64,000 bases of DNA. Source: JANNSX01 sp046348995. GTDB taxonomy: Bacteria > Pseudomonadota > Alphaproteobacteria > Rhizobiales > Hyphomicrobiaceae. Both the position numbers and the translations under genes were made by a program. Below, one piece after another: positions 33,323 to 41,701 of this stretch. Location: NCBI GenBank assembly GCA_046348995.1, contig JAXMDB010000004.1, positions 248,001-312,000 of the forward strand. Direction: 5' to 3'. Within the stretch, counting starts at the first letter, position 1; every line of letters begins with the position of its first letter. A model generated the notes under the pieces. That model did no database searches. It was not told where the DNA came from and was given only the letters and a program-made list of their open reading frames with translations.

Positions 33323-34294
33323 TTATTTGCGCTTCTTCGCCTTGCGCTTGGCGTGGCTGTCGGCCACGACGCAGAGCATTTCCCACATGAGATTGGCGGC
33401 GGTCACCGACGTGATGCCGGAGGGATCGAAGCAGGGCGCCACCTCGCAGATGTCGCCGCCGACGAGATGCTTGCCCTGCAGCGAGCGGAGGATCACCTGG
33501 CAATCGCGCGGCGTCAGGCCGCCAATCTCCGGCACGCCGGTGCCGATCGCCCAAGCCGGGTCGAGGCCGTCGATATCGATCGTGACGTAGGACGGGCCTT
33601 TGCCGAGCACGCGATCGATCACCTCGATGGCGGCCTTGCGGCCCATCTCCTCATACTCGTCGAAGGTGATGCAGGTGAAGCCCTGGTCCTGGCCCCATTT
33701 GATGTCGGTCGGCGAGAAGCGGCTGCCGCGCAATCCGAGTTGCACGACGCGCTTGGGATCGATCAATCCCTCCTCGACGGCGCGGCGGAAGGTGGTCGCG
33801 TGATTGACCTTCGTCTCGGCGAGCGTATCGAGCGTATCGGCATGACTGTCGATCTGCAGGATGCCGACCGGCTTGTCCTTGGCGATGGCGCGCAGGATCG
33901 GCAGCGGCACGGTGTGATCGCCGCCGATCGTGATGGGGGCGGCGCCGACCGCATGAATTTTCCAGAAGAAGCCCTCGATCATTTTCAGCGAGCGATCGAA
34001 GTCGATCGGATTGACCGGCGCATCGCCCACATCGGCGACGTTGCAGAGCTCGTAGGGCGCGATACCGCTGATCGGATGGATGGCGCGGATGAGCCGCGAC
34101 GCCTCGCGCACGGAGGCCGGCGCATGGCGGGCCCCGGCGCGATAGTTGACGCCCAGATCGAACGGCACGCCGACGAGGGCGATGTCGAGCTCGGGCGTGA
34201 TGTCGTGGCGCTGCGTGCGCATGAAGGTCGCGACGCCCGAGAAGCGGGGTGTCACGGAAGCATCGACGGGCTGGTAGCGAGGATCTTTGGACAT
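33323..34294 (-). CDS. Ureohydrolase (agmatinase/guanidino-acid hydrolase family)
   Basis: The 323-aa protein carries the three metal-binding signatures of the arginase superfamily: GGDHTVPLPI, QIDSHADT and DIDGLDPAWA. Length and motif spacing match agmatinase, guanidinobutyrase and guanidinopropionase, which remove urea from guanidino compounds using a binuclear Mn centre. The variant DSHAD (rather than the common DAHxD) is seen; the substrate cannot be fixed. The next gene in the operon is an aminotransferase that could take the resulting amine or amino acid. The ATG at 34294 is favoured over 34336. Confidence 0.88.
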   Translation of the reverse strand: MSKDPRYQPVDASVTPRFSGVATFMRTQRHDITPELDIALVGVPFDLGVNYRAGARHAPASVREASRLIRAIHPISGIAPYELCNVADVGDAPVNPIDFDRSLKMIEGFFWKIHAVGAAPITIGGDHTVPLPILRAIAKDKPVGILQIDSHADTLDTLAETKVNHATTFRRAVEEGLIDPKRVVQLGLRGSRFSPTDIKWGQDQGFTCITFDEYEEMGRKAAIEVIDRVLGKGPSYVTIDIDGLDPAWAIGTGVPEIGGLTPRDCQVILRSLQGKHLVGGDICEVAPCFDPSGITSVTAANLMWEMLCVVADSHAKRKAKKRK

Positions 34295-34357
34295 GGGACT
34301 CTTCGGGTTATCTGCCGACGTAGTGATGGAGTGCAAGGTGGCAATTGTTGTGCGGCT

Positions 34358-34508
34358 CTTCCCCCCTTGAGGGGGAAGGCCAAGCGCCTTGGGCTTGGAC
34401 AGGCAGCGACCAAGTCCTTAGGCGCTTGGGATGGGGGGTACCAGTCGGGCGTAGTGTCATTTGCTTTCGACCCCCCACCCTACCCTCCCCGTCAAGGGGG
34501 GAGGGGAC
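34358..34508. repeat. Dispersed nested-palindrome repeat, copy A
   Basis: This about 150-bp intergenic element begins CTTCCCCCCTTGAGGGGGAA, includes the 10-bp inverted pair CCAAGCGCCT/AGGCGCTTGG, and ends CCTCCCCGTCAAGGGGGGAG. It is very similar to the element at 41467-41618 along its whole length. It lies between the ureohydrolase and the second aminotransferase. Confidence 0.9.
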
Positions 34509-34533
34509 ATATACCGGCCCCGGCCGTATGACG

Positions 34534-35931
34534 TCATGACGCGATCAATCCGCGCGCCCGCACATCCTTCTCGAACTCGGCGAAGGTGGCGCGCAGGAGC
34601 GTCAGGCACTCGTCGCATTCGCGGCGGGTGACGTTCATCGGCGGCGCGACGATGATCCAGTCGCCGTTGCGGCCCTTGGCGGTGCGGCGGGCGTAGATGA
34701 TGAGGCCGTTCTTCAAGCCGGCAATCCGCATGTAGTCGGTCGGCGCGAAATTGACCGGGAACGGCGCCTTCGTCGCCTTGTCGGCGACGAGCTCGACCGC
34801 CATGCAAAGTCCCATGCCGCGGACATCGCCGATGACGGGGCTGTCCTTCATCATGAGCTCGAGGCCCTTGCGCAGATAGGCGCCCTGCTCGACCGTGTTG
34901 GCGATGACGTTCTGCCGCTCGTACTCCTCGAGCACGGCGACGCCCGTCGCGCAGCTGACGGGGTTCGCGCAATAGGTGTGCGAGAAGCTGAAGCCGGTAT
35001 GCTCGGCCAAGCGGTCCGCCCACTTCGCCGGCATGAGGGTGGCGCCGAGCGGCGTGTAGCCGGAGCCGAGCCCCTTCGCCATGACGATGATGTCGGGCAG
35101 CGCATCCGGCCAGTTGTGCGCGGCGAGGAACTTACCCGTGCGGCCGGTGCCGCAGAGAACCTCGTCATAGATGAGGGCGATGTTGTGCTTGGAGCAGATT
35201 TGCCGGATTTGCCGGTGATAGCCGGCGGGCGGCACGTTGCAGCCGGTCGCCAGTCCCCCGACCGGCTCCATGATGAAGGCGAGCACGGTGTCGGGTCCAA
35301 GCTCGTTGATCTTGGCGTCGAGCGCGTCGGCGCAATGGCGCGCGTAGGTCTCGGGCGTGTGGTTCTGCGGCACACGGTAGGTGAGCGGCGCCGGCACGCG
35401 GTGTTGCAGCGGCTGGAAGCCATCGAGATAGGGCACGAGATCGTCGTCGCCCGACATGGCGAGCGTGAACATCGTTCCACCGTGATAGGAGGGCATCAGC
35501 GAGATGACCTTGGTGCGCTTGCCCGTGCCGAAGGCCAGATCGTAGGTGCGCAGGAACTTGATGGCGATCTCGTTCGCCTCGCTGCCGCCCGACGACAGGA
35601 ACACGCGCTCGAAACCCGGACCGGCAAGCCGGGCGATCTTGTCGGCCAGATCGATATTCGGCTGCTGACGGGCGACGCGCGAATAGGCGAAGTCCATCGT
35701 CTTGGCTTGTTTCGCCATCGCATCGGCGACGTACGCGTTACCGTGACCGATGTTGGAGACGATCGGACCGGACGAGAGATCGATGTAGCGGTTGCCGTCC
35801 TCGTCCCACTGATAGATCCCTTCCGCGCGCACGATGAGCGGCAGCGGCACCGGGCTCGAGCGGGCGCGGAAGATCTCCTCGCCTCCACCGACCGGCGGAA
35901 TGGCCGGGGTCTTGAATGCGTGCTGGTTCAT
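34534..35931 (-). CDS. Class III PLP-dependent aminotransferase
   Basis: From the ATG at 35931 (MNQHAFKTPAIPPVGG) the product is 465 aa. Fold-type I features are DEDGNRYIDLSSGP, SSGGSEANEIAIKFLR, cofactor Asp in LIYDEVLCG, and Schiff-base Lys in IVMAKGLGSGYTPLGA. Relatives include omega-amino-acid:pyruvate, taurine and other amine transaminases. It is 239 bp from the ureohydrolase gene with the repeat copy A between, so shared transcription is uncertain. The upstream extension to 36042 is not a plausible N-terminus. Confidence 0.9.
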   Translation of the reverse strand: MNQHAFKTPAIPPVGGGEEIFRARSSPVPLPLIVRAEGIYQWDEDGNRYIDLSSGPIVSNIGHGNAYVADAMAKQAKTMDFAYSRVARQQPNIDLADKIARLAGPGFERVFLSSGGSEANEIAIKFLRTYDLAFGTGKRTKVISLMPSYHGGTMFTLAMSGDDDLVPYLDGFQPLQHRVPAPLTYRVPQNHTPETYARHCADALDAKINELGPDTVLAFIMEPVGGLATGCNVPPAGYHRQIRQICSKHNIALIYDEVLCGTGRTGKFLAAHNWPDALPDIIVMAKGLGSGYTPLGATLMPAKWADRLAEHTGFSFSHTYCANPVSCATGVAVLEEYERQNVIANTVEQGAYLRKGLELMMKDSPVIGDVRGMGLCMAVELVADKATKAPFPVNFAPTDYMRIAGLKNGLIIYARRTAKGRNGDWIIVAPPMNVTRRECDECLTLLRATFAEFEKDVRARGLIAS

Positions 35932-36024
35932 GAGTGTGCTCCTGTCAGCGATGCGCCGCCGCAAGCGGCGACCGTGTGGCGGTTGGATGAGCGCAGCCCC
36001 GCCGCCGGATTGGTCGACGAATGG

Positions 36025-36131
36025 GCTCTGCGCACAACCCAAATTGGGCCTGCGACTGGTCAGTTGGGATACGCGCGGATCGGGATCGCGGCTTGGCTCG
36101 CCCGTCGATGCCCGCGCTGACCCAACCTACG
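36025..36131. repeat. Second, diverged copy of the palindromic intergenic repeat
   Basis: The right part GTTGGGATACGCGCGGATCG ... CCCGCGCTGACCCAACCTACG (interrupted) matches the reverse complement of the element at 30768 with scattered changes, and the left part CGCACAACCCAAATTGGG is a decayed version of its inner arm. The outer left arm is missing or unrecognisable. It lies just downstream of the amidase stop codon. Confidence 0.75.
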
Positions 36132-36140
36132 ACTTGCATC

Positions 36141-37559
36141 TCACAGCCCCTTCGGACGGCGGAAGGGTGCAACCTGCTCGGCGGCGGCGGCAATCGTGAA
36201 GACGGACTGATCGTCATAGGTGCGGCCGACAATCTGTACCGAGGTCGGCATGCCGTTCGCGGCGATGCCCGAGGGCGCCGACATCGCCGGACACTTGTTC
36301 AGCATGTTGAACTGATGGCTCGCGACCCAGCCGTACTCGCCATCGACCTTGACGCCGTTGATGCGGAAATCGGGATCGTAGGGATCGTGCTCGGCCTTGA
36401 TGCCCGGGATCGTCGCCATCGGGCACAGGAACGCATCGAAGCGCTCCATCATCGGCCCGAAGGTCTGATACATGCGGTCGACCATCTCGAGCGCGCGGCA
36501 AGTGTCGTCGAGCGTCGTCTTGCGCACGAATTCGGCGAACTTAAGCGTGTAGTCGCAGAGCAGCTCTGGGTTCTTATCCGCCTGCCAGACGGTTACACGG
36601 CCGAAGTGCAGGCTGTTCCACCAGGCAAGGCCTAAGCGCTCGACATCGCCCGTCCAGCCGAGGTCGACCTCCTCGACCTGCGCGCCTTGCGCTTTCAGGC
36701 CGTCGAGCATCGCCTGCATGTTGCGCCGCACCTCGGCATCGACCTGCATGTAGCCGAGGTCGAACGAATAGGCGATGTGCTTGCCCTTGAGACTTTTCAG
36801 TCCTGGATCGACGACGACGCGATCGCGCAGGCTGTCGAGATCACGCGGATGCGCGCCTGAGACGATGTTCTGGAACAGGGCCGCATCGGCGACCGAGCGG
36901 GCGAGCGGCCCGCAATGATTGAACGGATCGAGATTGGCCGGAAACGCTTCCGGATTGCGGCCGTGCGGCGGCTTGTAGCCATAGAGCCCGCAGACGGCGG
37001 CTGGAATGCGGATCGAGCCGCCGATGTCGGTTCCGGTCGCGAGCGTCGAGGTGCCGGCGGCGAGCGATGCCCCAGAGCCGCCCGACGAGCCGCCAGGCCC
37101 ATAGTCGAGATTGTGCGGGTTGCGGGTCGTGCCGTACAGGCGCGAGCGGCACACACCCGATAGACAGAACTCCGGCACGTTCGTGCGGGCATGGATGATC
37201 GCGCCGGCGTCGAGCAGCCGCTCGACCATCGGGTCCGAAACCGTCTCGACGGTATCCTTGAGCGTGAGCGAGCCTTGCGTCGTGCGCTTGCCCTTGAGTC
37301 GTGCCACATCCTTGAGCGCGACCGGAATGCCCTCGAGCGGCCGGGGTGCTGCGCCCCTGCCCATGTAGCGCGCTTCGGCAGCCTTGGCTTGCGCCCGCGC
37401 CTCGTCGAAGTAGCGGTCGCCGAAAGCGTTGATCTTGGGCTCGACGGCCTCGGACCGCGCGATCAGCGCATCCAGGAGCTCGACCGGCGACAGCGTCCGC
37501 GCAACGAAGCGCTCGCGCGCCGCCGTGGCCGTCAGGTAGCAAAGGTCCTCGCCGGACAT
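36141..37559 (-). CDS. Amidase (amidase signature family)
   Basis: The 472-aa protein has the amidase-signature Ser-cisSer-Lys triad: Lys in PVALKDVARLKG, the cis-Ser in GPGGSSGGSGAS, and the nucleophile Ser in GTDIGGSIRIPAA. These enzymes hydrolyse small amides, aryl amides, nylon oligomers or carbamoyl compounds. It is the most upstream minus-strand gene of the catabolic group and is divergent from the sulfatase gene (249 bp). The specific amide is unknown. A GatA role is unlikely: no gatB or gatC is present. Confidence 0.92.
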   Translation of the reverse strand: MSGEDLCYLTATAARERFVARTLSPVELLDALIARSEAVEPKINAFGDRYFDEARAQAKAAEARYMGRGAAPRPLEGIPVALKDVARLKGKRTTQGSLTLKDTVETVSDPMVERLLDAGAIIHARTNVPEFCLSGVCRSRLYGTTRNPHNLDYGPGGSSGGSGASLAAGTSTLATGTDIGGSIRIPAAVCGLYGYKPPHGRNPEAFPANLDPFNHCGPLARSVADAALFQNIVSGAHPRDLDSLRDRVVVDPGLKSLKGKHIAYSFDLGYMQVDAEVRRNMQAMLDGLKAQGAQVEEVDLGWTGDVERLGLAWWNSLHFGRVTVWQADKNPELLCDYTLKFAEFVRKTTLDDTCRALEMVDRMYQTFGPMMERFDAFLCPMATIPGIKAEHDPYDPDFRINGVKVDGEYGWVASHQFNMLNKCPAMSAPSGIAANGMPTSVQIVGRTYDDQSVFTIAAAAEQVAPFRRPKGL

Positions 37560-37808
37560 GGGGGCTCCGCGGTGCGGGATTGCCCCCGAAGGTTGGCCCG
37601 GACCGGCCCCGAAAGCAATCCACGCCGGACGCAGCCCTCCAATTCCTCAAGGCGAATGCGCATTTCTGCCCTGTCAGCGCTGCATGGGGTGGCGGCGAGT
37701 GTGCATGGTCCACGCGATCACGGGGCAAGAGCAGAGATCCCCCGGACAAGACACCTGTCCGGGCGCCAGATAGGCTGCCTTAAGCGTCCAACGGAGATTC
37801 GGCATCCC

Positions 37809-39422
37809 ATGATCCCAGCGCCTCGTCCCAACGTCATCCTCGTCCTCGTCGACGACATGGGCTTCGCCGATCTCGGCATCATGGGCTCGGAGATCCGCAC
37901 GCCCCACATCGATGCGCTCGCGACCAACGGCCTCCTGCTCTCGTCGATGTACAATTGCGCGCGCTGCTGCCCGACGCGGGCTTCGCTGCTGACCGGCCTC
38001 TATCCGCACAAGGCCGGCATCGGCCACATGGGCGCCAATCTCGGGACTCCCGCCTATCAGGGTTATCTCCGCAACGACGCGGCGACGATCGCAGAGCTGA
38101 TGCGGCTCGGCGGCTACCGGACGCTGATGTCGGGCAAGTGGCATGTGGGCGGCGATTTCTGGGCCCGCCTCGTCGACACCTGGCGGGTCGGCGATGTCGA
38201 CCGGCCGACACCGCGCCAGCGCGGTTTCGACCGCTTCTATGGCATCATGGACGGCGTCACGCACTTCTTCTCGCCACATTACGTCATGGAGGACGACCAC
38301 CGCGCCGAGGTCTCGCCGACCGATTTCTATTTCACCGACGCCATCACCGACAAGGCGAACGCCATGATCGAGGAGAGCGTGGCGCTCGCCCAACCCTTCT
38401 TCCTCTATCTCGCGCATGCGGCGCCGCATTGGCCGCTGCACGCCCACGAGGAGGACATCGCCCGCTACGACGGCGTCTACGCCAAAGGCTGGGATCAGAT
38501 CCGCACGGCCCGCCACGAGGAGATGCTGTCGCGCGGCGTGCTGCAGCACAACTGGGCGATCTCGCCACGCGACGCAGAGGCGCCCGCCTGGGGCGATGTG
38601 AAAGTCAAGGATTGGGAGGCGAGCCGCATGGCGGTCTATGCCGCCATGATCGACCGCATGGACCAGTCGATCGGCCGGGTCGTCGCCACTTTGAAGCGGC
38701 TCGGCCAGTACGAGAACACGCTCATCCTGTTCCTCTCCGACAACGGCGGCTGTGCCGAGTTCATGGCCGAGGACGGTTGGGCCAAGTTCATGCCAGACAT
38801 CCACAACGACGGCCGCAAAATCGCGATGGGCAACCGGCCCTCGCTCCGGCCGGGCGGGCCCCTCACCTATATGAGCTATGATCTTCCCTGGGCCAACGTC
38901 TCGAACGCGCCTTTCCGGTTGTTCAAGCATTGGGTGCACGAGGGCGGCATCTCGACGCCGCTGATCGCGCATTGGCCCAGCCGCATCAAGGCGCCTCGCG
39001 TCGTGCATTCGCCCTGCCATGTCGTCGACCTGCTGCCGACCATCCTCGCCGCCGCCGGCGTCGGCTATCCCACCGAGCTCGGCGGCTCGGCCATCCAGGC
39101 GCTGGATGGCGAGAGCCTGATGCCGCTGATCGACGGCCGCGACTGGACTCGCGAGCGCCCCCTCTACTGGGAGCACGAAGGCAATGCGGCCATCCGCATC
39201 GGCAGTTTCAAGCTCGTGCGGAAATTCAAGCAGCCGTGGGAGCTCTACGACATGGAGCAGGACCGCACCGAGCTCAACAATCTGATGGGCAAGAACGATC
39301 CGCTGACCGGCCGGCTGACCCGCGACTACGAGGCCTGGGCGGCCGCTGCTGGAGTGATGGATTGGAGTGTCGCGCTGCCGAAGCTGCTCAAGATCTGGCA
39401 GATGGAGGATGCGCATGGCTAG
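37809..39422 (+). CDS. Sulfatase (arylsulfatase-like)
   Basis: From the ATG at 37809 the product is 537 aa. It opens with PNVILVLVDDMGFADLG, supplying the metal-binding Asp pair, and has the formylglycine motif CxPxR at Cys53-Arg57 (CCPTR), then SGKWHVGG and a C-terminal WEHEGNAAIR. It should hydrolyse a sulfate (or phosphonate) ester after oxidation of Cys53 by a formylglycine-generating enzyme encoded elsewhere. There is no signal peptide, so it is probably cytoplasmic. The frame is open far upstream to 37191, but this overlaps the amidase gene and is not used. Confidence 0.92.
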   Translation: MIPAPRPNVILVLVDDMGFADLGIMGSEIRTPHIDALATNGLLLSSMYNCARCCPTRASLLTGLYPHKAGIGHMGANLGTPAYQGYLRNDAATIAELMRLGGYRTLMSGKWHVGGDFWARLVDTWRVGDVDRPTPRQRGFDRFYGIMDGVTHFFSPHYVMEDDHRAEVSPTDFYFTDAITDKANAMIEESVALAQPFFLYLAHAAPHWPLHAHEEDIARYDGVYAKGWDQIRTARHEEMLSRGVLQHNWAISPRDAEAPAWGDVKVKDWEASRMAVYAAMIDRMDQSIGRVVATLKRLGQYENTLILFLSDNGGCAEFMAEDGWAKFMPDIHNDGRKIAMGNRPSLRPGGPLTYMSYDLPWANVSNAPFRLFKHWVHEGGISTPLIAHWPSRIKAPRVVHSPCHVVDLLPTILAAAGVGYPTELGGSAIQALDGESLMPLIDGRDWTRERPLYWEHEGNAAIRIGSFKLVRKFKQPWELYDMEQDRTELNNLMGKNDPLTGRLTRDYEAWAAAAGVMDWSVALPKLLKIWQMEDAHG

Positions 39423-39502
39423 GCTGACCTAGCGCCCAGTCGACAAAGCGGGGGCGGGCCCATAAGGTCGCCGCCGCCGAGATTGCTCATTCGGAGACCC
39501 CC

Positions 39503-39889
39503 ATGCCCAAGCAGCTCAATCCCGATACCGTCACGAAACCTGCCTCCAACTACGCGCAAGCCGTGACTCACAAGGCCGCCGCGGAGCGGATCGTCATCTC
39601 GGGCCAGATCGGCGTCACCAAGGACGGCGCGATCGTCAAGGAGCTCGGGCCTCAGATGGATCAGGCCTGGGCGAACCTGTTCGCGATCCTCGCGGCCGGT
39701 GGCTACAAGAAGACCGATCTCATACGCATCATCATCTACATGACGGTGCCCGCCGATATACCGCTCTATCGCTCGACGCGCGATCGCGTGCTCGAGGGGC
39801 ATTCGTGTGCAACGACCTTCGTGCAGGTGGCTGGTCTCGCCCATCCCGATCTCAAATTCGAGGTCGAGGGCGAGGCGGTGAAGGAATAG
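39503..39889 (+). CDS. RidA/YjgF-family protein
   Basis: The 128-aa protein matches the RidA fold: VISGQIGVTKDGAIV, a helix LFAILAAGGYKKTDLIRI, and the strand IIYMTVPADIPLYRSTRDRV. RidA proteins hydrolyse reactive imine/enamine intermediates released by PLP enzymes, which suits the nearby aminotransferases. It lies between the sulfatase (80 bp) and the acyl-CoA ligase (10 bp), so the three genes probably form one transcript. Confidence 0.92.
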   Translation: MPKQLNPDTVTKPASNYAQAVTHKAAAERIVISGQIGVTKDGAIVKELGPQMDQAWANLFAILAAGGYKKTDLIRIIIYMTVPADIPLYRSTRDRVLEGHSCATTFVQVAGLAHPDLKFEVEGEAVKE

Positions 39890-39899
39890 GAATTCGCAC

Positions 39900-41417
39900 A
39901 TGACGGCCGATACGATCGCAAAGCTGCTCGCCGGCAAGGATCAAAACCGTCCGGCGCTCGGCGCGCCGGGGGCGAAGTCGCTGACCTTCGGCGGCCTCAC
40001 CGCCCTTGCCCATGACGTCCGCTCGGGCCTCGCCTCGGCTGGCGTCGGCCGCGGCGACCGCGTCGCGATCGTGCTCCCGAATGGGCCGGAGATGGCTGCA
40101 GCCTTCGTCACCATCGCGCAGGCAGCGACGACGGCGCCACTCAATCCGGCTTACCGCGCCGACGAGTTCGAATTCTACATGAGCGACTTGAAGGCCAAGG
40201 CGCTCGTGACGCTGCAGGGCTTCGACACTCCGGCGCGCGGCGTGGCTGAAAAGCTCGGCACGGCGATCATCGACATCGTGCCGGATTCGGAAAAGGGCGC
40301 TGGTGCGTTCAAGCTCGTGGTGCCCCAAGGTGCCAAGGCACGCCCCGTCGAGGAGCCCGGCCCCGACGACATCGCCCTCGTGCTGCATACGTCAGGCACC
40401 ACCTCGCGGCCGAAGATCGTGCCGCTCGCGCAGTCGAACGTCGCCGCCTCCGCCCGGCACATCGGCGCGACGCTTGGCCTGACGGCCGAGGATCGCTGCC
40501 TCAACATCATGCCGCTGTTCCATATCCATGGACTGATCGCGGCTGTGCTGTCCTCGGTCGCGGCCGGCGGCGAGACGGTCTGCACGCCGGGATTCAACGC
40601 GCTCAAATTCTTCGCCTGGCTCGACGAGGTCGCTCCCACCTGGGTGACGGCCGTGCCGACGATGCATCAGGCGATCTTGTCGCGCGCCGAGCGCAATCAG
40701 GACATCCTGGCGCGGCGGAAGCTCAAGTTCATCCGCTCGTCCTCGGCTTCCTTGCCGCCGCAGGTCATGCTCGAGCTCGAGAAGACGTTCGGCTGCCCCG
40801 TCATCGAGAGCTACGGCATGACGGAAGCGGCGCATCAGATGGCGTCGAACCCGCTGCCGCCGCGCGCCCGCAAGCCGGGCTCGGTCGGCATCGCGGCGGG
40901 CCCCGAGGTCCGCATCATGAGCGAGGACGGAACGCTCTTGGCGAACGGCGAGCTCGGCGAGGTCGTCATCCGCGGCCCCAACGTCACGAAGGGCTACGAG
41001 GCCAATCCGGAGGCGAACGCCAAGGGCTTCACGAATGGCTGGTTCCGCACCGGCGACCAGGGCGTGATGGACGAGGAAGGCTATCTGCGTATCACGGGCC
41101 GTTTGAAGGAGCTTATCAATCGCGGTGGCGAGAAGGTCTCGCCGCTCGAGGTCGACGAGGTGCTGATGGATCACCCGGCGGTGGCGCAGGTCGTGACGTT
41201 CGGCATGCCGCACGACAAGCTCGGCGAGGAGGTGGCGGCGGCTGTCGTTCTCAAAGAGGGCCAGCAGGCGACCGAGCGCGAGATTCGCGAATTCGCGCTG
41301 CAGAAGCTCGCCGACTTCAAGGTGCCCCGCAAGATCGTCATTCTCGCCGAGATCCCCAAGGGCGCCACCGGCAAGCTGCAACGCATCGGCTTGGCGCAGA
41401 AGCTCGGGCTTGGTTGA
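39900..41417 (+). CDS. Acyl-CoA synthetase, oxalate-CoA ligase-like
   Basis: The 505-aa adenylate-forming enzyme has the P-loop LHTSGTTSRPK, the motif ESYGMTEAAHQM, GWFRTGDQG, and the C-terminal lysine motif KGATGKLQR. The centre (LPLFHIHGLIAAVLSS-like stretch, TAVPTMHQAIL, SSSASLPP, SNPLPP) closely resembles plant and fungal oxalyl-CoA synthetase (AAE3/Pcs60). I infer oxalate or a similar small dicarboxylate as substrate. Neither oxalyl-CoA decarboxylase nor formyl-CoA transferase is present in the window, so the pathway is incomplete here. Confidence 0.85.
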   Translation: MTADTIAKLLAGKDQNRPALGAPGAKSLTFGGLTALAHDVRSGLASAGVGRGDRVAIVLPNGPEMAAAFVTIAQAATTAPLNPAYRADEFEFYMSDLKAKALVTLQGFDTPARGVAEKLGTAIIDIVPDSEKGAGAFKLVVPQGAKARPVEEPGPDDIALVLHTSGTTSRPKIVPLAQSNVAASARHIGATLGLTAEDRCLNIMPLFHIHGLIAAVLSSVAAGGETVCTPGFNALKFFAWLDEVAPTWVTAVPTMHQAILSRAERNQDILARRKLKFIRSSSASLPPQVMLELEKTFGCPVIESYGMTEAAHQMASNPLPPRARKPGSVGIAAGPEVRIMSEDGTLLANGELGEVVIRGPNVTKGYEANPEANAKGFTNGWFRTGDQGVMDEEGYLRITGRLKELINRGGEKVSPLEVDEVLMDHPAVAQVVTFGMPHDKLGEEVAAAVVLKEGQQATEREIREFALQKLADFKVPRKIVILAEIPKGATGKLQRIGLAQKLGLG

Positions 41418-41466
41418 AGCCATGAAGTATTCCGCGCCACCATGCTCTGAAGAGTGCGGGCTGTTT

Positions 41467-41618
41467 CTTCCCCCCGTGAGGGGGAAGGCCAAGCGCCTTG
41501 GACTTAGGTGCGCAGCACGTAAGTCCTTAGGCGCTTGGGATGGGGGGATAGACGCAAGCACCGAGTCATTTGTTTTCGCCCCCCCACCCCTGCCCTCCCC
41601 CTCAAGGGGGGAGGGGGT
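41467..41618. repeat. Dispersed nested-palindrome repeat, copy B
   Basis: This element starts CTTCCCCCCGTGAGGGGGAA, carries CCAAGCGCCT and AGGCGCTTGG, the shared block GCGCTTGGGATGGGGGG, and ends CCCTCAAGGGGGGAGGGGG. It is clearly homologous to copy A at 34358-34508. It lies 50 bp after the acyl-CoA ligase stop codon. Confidence 0.9.
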
Positions 41619-41701
41619 GTCTGCGCGATTTCTGACGCACGCCGATGAGTTCGCCACCGCAACCGTCGCAAGCCTAAATCATACAATGCACCTCTGAGGC
41701 G

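Noticed and set aside
31628..34531. Open frame of 967 codons on the plus strand across aminotransferase and ureohydrolase genes
   Set aside because: It starts in a wrong frame of the transposase and runs antisense to two clear enzyme genes.
37191..37808. Upstream extension of the sulfatase frame
   Set aside because: It overlaps the amidase gene antisense; the sulfatase N-terminal motif begins right after the ATG at 37809.
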